DNA of 9,303 nucleotides from RCIO01 sp035555795 (GTDB lineage Bacteria; Pseudomonadota; Alphaproteobacteria; Rhizobiales; Rhizobiaceae). The notes beneath the pieces are model-generated. The model did not search any database and was not told the DNA's origin. It saw nothing but the letters and a program-made list of their open reading frames with translations. Shown piece by piece: positions 5,797-9,303 of the stretch. The stretch is taken from the NCBI GenBank assembly GCA_035555795.1, contig DATMGE010000043.1, forward strand, positions 1 through 9,303. Reading direction: 5' to 3'. The position numbers and the translations under genes are program-made. Position 1 is the first letter of the stretch. The number at the start of each line of letters is the position of its first letter.

Positions 5797-5825
5797 TTGC
5801 GTGCATCGAACGCGCTCTGTATTGC
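5797..5825 (+). promoter_or_regulatory. Possible mtgA promoter
   Basis: TTGCGT (5797-5802), 17 bases, TATTGC (5820-5825). The match to consensus is moderate (three of six in each box), but the spacing is exact and its -35 box lies two bases from the rplU -35 box, so the two promoters would be back to back. A start near 5832 would allow either the GTG at 5853 or the ATG at 5910. Confidence 0.35.
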
Positions 5826-5909
5826 GGAAGGCTCGGAACGACGGACAGGCGCGTGAAGGAACCGATCATCGAGGTCGAGCCGCACGGCTCCGCAACAGGG
5901 AAAGGCGCG

Positions 5910-6608
5910 ATGCCCGCCAGGACCGGACGAATGCGGTTGCGGCGCTGGCGCCGCCGGCTCGTGGCCGCGCTTGCCATCCTCGTCGCCCTGCCGCTCGTCC
6001 TGCCCTTCGTCTATCTCATTCCGGGCACGCGGCCAGTGTCCACGCTGATGATCTCCGAACTCGTGACGTTCAATGGCTACGACCGGCGCTGGGTGCCCAT
6101 CGAGGAGATGAGCCCCAATGTCGTCAATGCCGTCATGATGTCGGAAGACGGCCAGTTCTGCTCCCATCACGGCATCGACTGGGGCGAGCTGAGGGCGGTG
6201 CTGGACGATTTCCGCGCCGGCGAGCCGACGCGCGGCGCCTCGACCATCCCCATGCAGACGGCCAAGAACCTCTTCCTCTGGAACGGCCGCTCCTATCTCC
6301 GCAAGATGCTGGAACTGCCGCTCGCCATCTATATCGACGCGGTGATGCCCAAGAAGCGGCTGATGGAGATCTATCTCAACATCGCCGAATGGGGTCCCGG
6401 CGTCTATGGCGTGGAGGCCGGCGCGCAGACCCATTTCGGCAAGCCGGCGAGCCAGCTCACGCCCCGGCAGGGCGCGCTGATGGCCGTCACGCTGCCGGCG
6501 CCCCATATCCGCAATCCGGCGAAGCCCGGCCCCGGCCTCAGCCGCATCGCGGCGATCGTCGAGCGCCGCGCGGCGCGTTCCGGCGCCTACACAGCCTGCC
6601 TGCGCTGA
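5910..6608 (+). CDS. mtgA: Monofunctional biosynthetic peptidoglycan transglycosylase
   Basis: Polymerises lipid II into glycan strands on the periplasmic face of the inner membrane; a family GT51 enzyme without a transpeptidase domain. The 232-residue product has a basic cytoplasmic N-terminus (MRLRRWRRR), one membrane helix (about 18-37) and the GT51 domain. Motif 1 is VMMSEDGQFCSHHGID (75-90), with Glu79 the likely catalytic base; motif 2 is GASTIPMQTAKNLFLW (109-124); motif 3 is RKMLELPLAIYID (131-143), with Glu135 the second catalytic acid; then PKKRLMEIYLNIAEWGPGVYG (148-168) and FGKPASQLTPRQGALMAVTLPAP (176-198). The ATG at 5910 is preferred because GGGAAAGG lies just upstream and the length fits rhizobial MtgA; a GTG at 5853 in the same frame would add 19 residues and cannot be excluded. 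It is divergent from rplU. A repeat copy follows the stop directly. Confidence 0.95.
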   Translation: MPARTGRMRLRRWRRRLVAALAILVALPLVLPFVYLIPGTRPVSTLMISELVTFNGYDRRWVPIEEMSPNVVNAVMMSEDGQFCSHHGIDWGELRAVLDDFRAGEPTRGASTIPMQTAKNLFLWNGRSYLRKMLELPLAIYIDAVMPKKRLMEIYLNIAEWGPGVYGVEAGAQTHFGKPASQLTPRQGALMAVTLPAPHIRNPAKPGPGLSRIAAIVERRAARSGAYTACLR

Positions 6609-6650
6609 AGCATTCGCAGCCAGGCGGATTCATCCATGCGTCTGCCGGAA
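6609..6650. repeat. Palindromic intergenic repeat, copy 3 (diverged)
   Basis: AGCATTCGCAGCCAGGCGGATTCAT begins at 6609, directly after the mtgA stop, and aligns with the copies at 3867 and 8053 with one missing T and a few substitutions. GGCGGA and TCTGCC can still pair (one G-T wobble). The central GAATC of the other copies is GATTC here, which keeps a GANTC site (6627-6631). Confidence 0.55.
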
Positions 6651-6691
6651 CGCCGCCACGTGCCCCCTGCGGAAATTTTTGCGTTCGACGC

Positions 6692-6720
6692 TGGCCAAGT
6701 CGCCGGCTTGCGTGTATAGG
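6692..6720 (+). promoter_or_regulatory. Possible rpmF promoter
   Basis: TGGCCA (6692-6697), 17 bases, TATAGG (6715-6720): four of six matches in each box to the sigma-70 consensus. It would give a leader of about 75 bases before the GTG of rpmF. It lies in the 195-bp mtgA-rpmF gap, where a promoter is expected because rpmF has its own terminator. Confidence 0.4.
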
Positions 6721-6803
6721 CACGCGACTTCTATGGAATTCGGGTCTGTTCGCCTCCTGCCAGCGGGCCGATGACCCTGTTTGTGACAAGTGGAGCAAGT
6801 CCC

Positions 6804-6986
6804 GTGGCTGTACCGAAACGAAAGACCTCGCCGTCCAAGCGCGGCATGCGCCGTTCGGCCGATGCGCTGAAGGCCCCGACCTATGTCGAGGACAAGAATT
6901 CCGGCGAAATGCGCCGCCCGCATCATATCGACCTGAAGACCGGCATGTATCGCGGCCGTCAGGTGCTGGAGCCCAAGGAAGGCTGA
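6804..6986 (+). CDS. rpmF: 50S ribosomal protein L32 (zinc-free form)
   Basis: A 60-residue basic protein of the large subunit, beginning (M)AVPKRKTSPSKRGMRRS and ending in a Lys/Arg-rich segment, HHIDLKTGMYRGRQVLEP (41-58). It has no cysteine, so it lacks the zinc ribbon of some L32 proteins, as usual in alphaproteobacteria. The true start is the GTG at 6804: it gives the conserved AVPKRK N-terminus and has GGAG eight bases upstream. The nearest in-frame ATG, at 6771, would add eleven residues foreign to the family. A probable promoter lies at 6692-6720 and a clear terminator at 7014-7036, so rpmF looks like its own transcription unit. Confidence 0.96.
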   Translation: MAVPKRKTSPSKRGMRRSADALKAPTYVEDKNSGEMRRPHHIDLKTGMYRGRQVLEPKEG

Positions 6987-7013
6987 TCGGCCTCCTGGTT
7001 TCGCTGAAGATCG

Positions 7014-7036
7014 GACCGGCCTCTGGCCGGTCTTTT
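7014..7036 (+). terminator. Intrinsic terminator after rpmF
   Basis: GACCGGCC (7014-7021) and GGCCGGTC (7025-7032) form a perfect 8-bp stem with a three-base loop, followed by TTTT (7033-7036), 27 bases after the rpmF stop. Confidence 0.88.
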
Positions 7037-7085
7037 CATATGTGCTGATGTTTGACGGCGCCGGCGCGCCGGCAAGGAGATCTGC

Positions 7086-7487
7086 ATGCTTGCCCAGTTG
7101 CCTTTGCTGATCGTGCCCTTCATTCTCTACAATCTCGGGCTGCTGGGCCTTTTCGGCGGCACTGCCTACCCCTGGGACGAGCAGCTCTTCTCCCTCACCA
7201 TGATCTCGGGCGGAGTCTGGACGATGACGCTCGCCGACCTGATGATCGTCGTCGCGCTGGTTCTGCTCCTGGTGGAGATCATGAAATCGACGCGCACCAG
7301 CAATGCGTCGGTGGTCGACCACCTGCTCTCGACCTTCATCTTCGTCGCCTTCCTGGTCGAGTTCCTGCTGGTCGAGGGCGCGGCGCACTCGCTTTTCTTC
7401 GTGCTGATGCTGATCGCGCTTTTCGACGTGCTGGCGGGTTTCGTGGTCTCCCTGCGCGCGGCAAGCCGCGACGTCACCCTCCGCTGA
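7086..7487 (+). CDS. Small integral membrane protein of unknown function
   Basis: I do not recognise a characterised family. The 133-residue product is strongly hydrophobic, with about four predicted membrane helices at roughly 5-24, 48-66, 80-97 and 101-123 and short charged turns between them (KSTRTSNAS at 67-75). Charged or polar residues occur within or near helices (Asp51, Glu64, Glu92, Glu97, Asp114). It ends with RAASRDVTLR, which by positive charge suggests a cytoplasmic C-terminus. AAGGAGA ends five bases before the ATG, a strong ribosome site. It starts 49 bp after the rpmF terminator, so it needs read-through or its own promoter, and faces the GlcG-like gene tail to tail. Reading-frame length, ribosome site and membrane pattern make it a real gene; function is not inferable. 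Confidence 0.85.
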   Translation: MLAQLPLLIVPFILYNLGLLGLFGGTAYPWDEQLFSLTMISGGVWTMTLADLMIVVALVLLLVEIMKSTRTSNASVVDHLLSTFIFVAFLVEFLLVEGAAHSLFFVLMLIALFDVLAGFVVSLRAASRDVTLR

Positions 7488-7543
7488 ACACGGCATTTCC
7501 CGCAAAGGTGCGCAGCTTCTCTACGTCCGGAACTGCGTAGCGG

Positions 7544-7578
7544 AAAAAGTGGCGAGCGGGGCGCATGCTCCGCTCGCC
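7544..7578 (-). terminator. Intrinsic terminator of the GlcG-like gene
   Basis: GGCGAGCGG (7551-7559) and CCGCTCGCC (7570-7578) form a perfect 9-bp stem. On the minus strand it is followed by AC and five T (7548-7544). The stem lies 10 bases beyond the stop at 7589. There is no T-run on the plus side, so it is oriented for the minus-strand gene. Confidence 0.85.
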
Positions 7579-7588
7579 TGATGTTGAA

Positions 7589-8020
7589 TCAGCCAGCGTC
7601 GGCGACGAAGCCAGCCGCCTCGACGCCTGCCACGGCGGCGATCTCGTCATTATCGGACGTGTCGCCGGTGACGCCGACCGCGCCGATGATCTCGCCCGAC
7701 TTCGTCTTCACCAGCGCGCCGCCCGGTACGGGAATGATCTTGCCTTCCGACACGCCCGACAGGCCGGTGAAGAAATGCGGCCGGTCCATCGCCAGCTTGT
7801 TGACCGCGCGCGGGCCGATGCCCAGCGCCAGCGCGCCGAAGGCCTTGCCGGTGGCGATCTGGTAGCGCAGGTTCGAAGCGCCATCCTGACGCTGGAAAGC
7901 GATGATGTGCCCGCCGGCGTCGAGCACCGAGACGGACAGCGGCTTGAGGCCGAGTTCCTTGCCCTTGGCCAGCGCTGCCGAAATCATGCGGTTTGCCTTG
8001 GCGAGCGAAATACGTGCCAT
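7589..8020 (-). CDS. GlcG/HbpS-family protein (haem-degrading/DUF336 type)
   Basis: The 143-residue single-domain protein matches the GlcG/HbpS family (Pfam Haem_degrading). Recognisable pieces are SLAKANRMISAAL (5-17), LSVSVLDAGGHIIAFQRQDG (28-47), the YQIATGKAFGALAL helix (53-66) and the glycine-rich C-terminal part IIPVPGGALVKTKSGEIIGAVGVTG (95-119) followed by DNDEIAAVAG. Members include Streptomyces HbpS, which binds haem and senses redox stress, and GlcG proteins in glycolate operons whose role is unclear. No signal peptide is seen, so it is probably cytoplasmic. AGGAGGGA ends four bases before the ATG. It has its own terminator and lies alone between a membrane protein and phaR, so the neighbourhood gives no functional clue. 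Family call is confident; molecular function is not. Confidence 0.88.
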   Translation of the reverse strand: MARISLAKANRMISAALAKGKELGLKPLSVSVLDAGGHIIAFQRQDGASNLRYQIATGKAFGALALGIGPRAVNKLAMDRPHFFTGLSGVSEGKIIPVPGGALVKTKSGEIIGAVGVTGDTSDNDEIAAVAGVEAAGFVADAG

Positions 8021-8048
8021 GATGTCCCTCCTGTTGTGACGCCCCCGT

Positions 8049-8086
8049 CTAGAGCATTTCGCAGCCGGACGGAATCGTACAAATGC
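8049..8086. repeat. Palindromic intergenic repeat, copy 2
   Basis: AGAGCATTTCGCAGCCGGACGGAATCGT matches copy 1 (3866-3911) at nearly every base across the first half. GCATTT (8054-8059) and AAATGC (8081-8086) are the outer arms and ACG/CGT the inner stem; the second half is shorter than in copy 1. GAATC (8072-8076) again sits at the apex. It lies in the 170-bp gap between phaR and the GlcG-like gene; the rest of that gap shows only an imperfect inverted repeat and no U-tract terminator for phaR. Confidence 0.65.
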
Positions 8087-8190
8087 GGTCAGGGAAGCCA
8101 GAGCGGGCCTGAAGATCGGGATCGGTAGCCCGGCAGCACGAATACCGAAAATATGCCAGCCAGCCGGGAGGCGGGTATCGATGCGCGCGG

Positions 8191-8781
8191 CTAGCCCTTG
8201 CGCCCCATGGAATCGATCTTGCGCTGCATGGCGGCGATCTGGTCCTTCAATTCCCGCAGATCGTCGGCATCGCTGCTGCCTGTCGGTTCGGGCGCGGTCG
8301 TGGCCTGTGGGAACGGCGTGAACATGCGCATGGCGTTCTGGAACAGCTCGACATTGCGGCGCGCCTGTTCCTCGAAGGCCTTCATCGGCGCGACCTGCAT
8401 CATCTCCATCGGGCCCTTGCCCATCGCATCCTTCATCTGCTCGCGGAAGCGCTCCTGCTCCTTCGCGAAGGCGATCATCGACTGTTCGAGAAAGCTCGGC
8501 ACCACCATCTGCATCTGGTCGCCATAGAAGGAGATCAGCTGGCGCAGGAAGGAGACCGGCAGCATGTTCTGTCCGTCCTTGTTCTCCAGCTCGAAGATGA
8601 TCTGCGTCAGGACCGGATGGGTGATATCCTCGCCGCTCTTGGCGTCCTGCACGGTGAAATCCTCACCCCGCTTCACCATCTCGGCGAGGTCTTCCAGCGT
8701 CACATAGGTCGAGGTGCCCGTATTGTAGAGACGGCGGTTTGCATATTTCTTGATCACCACCGGATCGTCTTTTGCGGGCAT
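8191..8781 (-). CDS. phaR: PhaR, polyhydroxyalkanoate synthesis repressor
   Basis: A 196-residue regulator that binds DNA and PHB granules and represses phasin and PHB genes until granules form. The N-terminal PHB accumulation regulatory domain is unmistakable: VVIKKYANRRLYNTGTSTYV (8-27), then TLEDLAEMVKRGEDFTVQDA (28-47) and DITHPVLTQIIFELE (52-66). It is followed by the PHB_acc-type segment LPVSFLRQLISFYGDQMQ (74-91) and VVPSFLEQSMIAF (93-105), a Met/Gln-rich amphipathic middle, a Pro/Thr/Ser linker and a short C-terminal coiled coil, DDLRELKDQIAAMQRKID (173-190). GGGAGG lies six bases before the ATG at 8781. It is divergent from a thiolase gene, the usual arrangement in rhizobia (also called aniA there). 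The gap between them carries GCA/TGC palindromes that could be its own operators. Confidence 0.96.
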   Translation of the reverse strand: MPAKDDPVVIKKYANRRLYNTGTSTYVTLEDLAEMVKRGEDFTVQDAKSGEDITHPVLTQIIFELENKDGQNMLPVSFLRQLISFYGDQMQMVVPSFLEQSMIAFAKEQERFREQMKDAMGKGPMEMMQVAPMKAFEEQARRNVELFQNAMRMFTPFPQATTAPEPTGSSDADDLRELKDQIAAMQRKIDSMGRKG

Positions 8782-8877
8782 CGAGAACCTCCCATACGCG
8801 CCCCCACCTCATGGCCGTCGAACGGCCGGACGGCGGGACCCTCCAGCCAGAATTGCGCAAAGCCGGCGCGAATGAAA

Positions 8878-8933
8878 GCACTTTGTGCACTGCGGCAGCG
8901 GTTTGCCCGCTTTGGCGGCATTTGCGGCCGCAA
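8878..8933. promoter_or_regulatory. Cluster of GCA/TGC palindromes, candidate PhaR operators
   Basis: Three short palindromes occur within 56 bases of the phaR-thiolase gap: GCACTTTGTGC (8878-8888), CTGCGGCAG (8890-8898) and the perfect 12-mer TTGCGGCCGCAA (8922-8933), with further TTTGCC and GGCA half-sites between. PhaR of Paracoccus and Rhodobacter is known to bind TGC-rich palindromes of the CTGC-Nx-GCAG type. Their place upstream of the thiolase -35 box and in the phaR 5' region suits control of both genes. Assignment is inference. Confidence 0.5.
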
Positions 8934-8948
8934 GCTGACGAATCCGGT

Positions 8949-8978
8949 TTGACAGCTTTCGCGGAAAGGGCAAGAAAT
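8949..8978 (+). promoter_or_regulatory. Promoter of the thiolase gene
   Basis: A perfect -35 hexamer, TTGACA (8949-8954), is followed after 17-18 bases by a weak -10 (AAGAAA or AGAAAT, within 8972-8978). Transcription near 8985 would give a leader of about 34 bases with an AGGAG ribosome site at 9008-9012. The weak -10 leaves some doubt. Confidence 0.5.
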
Positions 8979-9018
8979 CGGGGCATAACCGGTCCAGTGC
9001 CAATTCGAGGAGACGTCC

Positions 9019-9303
9019 ATGGCCGCTTCACAATCCATCGTCGTGGCGAGCGCCGCGCGCACGCCAGTCGGCTCCTTCAACGGCTCCTTCGCCAACCTGC
9101 CGGCGCATCAACTCGGCGCAGTCGCCATCAAGGCGGCGCTCGAGCGCTCCGGCGTCGACCCGAAGGAGGTCGACGAAGTGATCCTCGGCCAGATCCTGTC
9201 GGCGGCGGAAGGCCAGAACCCCGCCCGCCAGGCAGCGATGAAGGCAGGCATACCGCAGGAAACGACCGCCTGGGGCCTCAACCAGCTCTGCGGCTCCGGC
9301 CTG
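9019..9303 (+). CDS. phaA: Acetyl-CoA acetyltransferase (thiolase), 3' part cut by window edge
   Basis: First enzyme of PHB synthesis: condenses two acetyl-CoA to acetoacetyl-CoA; the same family (atoB type) also works in the reverse, degradative direction. Ninety-five codons are present, about a quarter of a thiolase (about 390 residues). The N-terminus SIVVASAARTPVGSFNGSFA (6-25), VDEVILGQILSAAEGQNPAR (51-70) and NQLCGSGL (88-95) are diagnostic, and Cys91 is the acyl-accepting nucleophile. AGGAG lies six bases before the ATG at 9019. It is divergent from phaR, with a TTGACA promoter and candidate PhaR sites between, which favours the biosynthetic phaA assignment over a generic thiolase. In related genomes phaB (acetoacetyl-CoA reductase) follows, but that lies outside the window. 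Confidence 0.93.
   Translation, partial: MAASQSIVVASAARTPVGSFNGSFANLPAHQLGAVAIKAALERSGVDPKEVDEVILGQILSAAEGQNPARQAAMKAGIPQETTAWGLNQLCGSGL

Noticed and set aside
5697..5909. Far-upstream ATG for mtgA
   Set aside because: It would start upstream of the predicted mtgA promoter, overlap the rplU leader and add 71 residues without family similarity. A GTG at 5853 remains possible.
5472..6506. Minus-strand open frame of about 344 codons antisense to mtgA and overlapping the rplU start
   Set aside because: It overlaps two certain genes and the rplU promoter, lacks a ribosome site and shows no domain; a shadow of mtgA codon bias.
6771..6803. ATG start for rpmF
   Set aside because: Adds eleven non-family residues; the GTG at 6804 gives the conserved N-terminus and has a well-placed GGAG.
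5711..7048. Plus-strand open frame of about 445 codons across mtgA and rpmF in another frame
   Set aside because: Low-complexity Arg/Ala/Pro translation, overlaps two certain genes and includes an intrinsic terminator at its end.
8087..8190. Terminator for phaR
   Set aside because: Only an imperfect inverted repeat (ATCGATACCCG-like arms) with no T-run after it; not enough to call.
8922..8933. TTGCGGCCGCAA as a cloning-site artefact (contains NotI)
   Set aside because: It is embedded in natural sequence with related GCA/TGC palindromes and no vector sequence nearby.
1..9303. CRISPR array, tRNA, insertion sequence, toxin-antitoxin pair or defence genes
   Set aside because: No regularly spaced repeats, no transposase or nuclease motifs, no cloverleaf seen by eye; every large reading frame of good quality is a housekeeping or metabolic gene.

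Overview
The window is ordinary core chromosome of a high-GC alphaproteobacterium, most likely a member of the Hyphomicrobiales (Rhizobiales). The evidence is the gene order rplU-rpmA-two acetyltransferases-obgE-proB-proA, the long L21 with a C-terminal helix-hairpin-helix extension, the Cys-free L32, the PhaR/thiolase divergent pair, and short palindromic intergenic repeats centred on a GANTC (CcrM methylation) site. The genus cannot be settled from the sequence. There is no tRNA, rRNA, insertion sequence, prophage or CRISPR array, and I see no credible defence or other novel multi-gene system.

Left part, minus strand, read from about 5794 down to 1: a promoter at 5766-5794 drives rplU (L21) and rpmA (L27) through a long structured leader. 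Three consecutive stem-loops, the last a clear intrinsic terminator, follow rpmA. Next come two RimJ/RimL-like GNAT acetyltransferases, the ribosome-assembly GTPase obgE, and the proline genes proB and proA; proA runs off the left edge. The first half is therefore a translation/ribosome-biogenesis block joined to the first two proline biosynthesis enzymes, which together convert glutamate to glutamate-5-semialdehyde.

Middle, plus strand (about 5797-7487): mtgA, a monofunctional peptidoglycan glycosyltransferase, is divergent from rplU with nearly abutting -35 boxes. It is followed by rpmF (L32, GTG start) with its own terminator, and by a small four-helix membrane protein of unknown function.

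Right part: a GlcG/HbpS-family protein and phaR lie on the minus strand. Divergent from phaR, a thiolase (phaA/atoB type) starts at 9019 and runs off the right edge just after its catalytic cysteine. The phaR-thiolase gap carries GCA/TGC palindromes suitable as PhaR operators and a TTGACA promoter for the thiolase, so this end is a polyhydroxyalkanoate (PHB) control point.

The points most worth a second look are non-coding or small: the structured rplU leader, the triple stem-loop abutting an acetyltransferase ribosome binding site, three copies of a GANTC-centred palindromic repeat, the noncanonical G4 motif of Obg, and the candidate PhaR operators.
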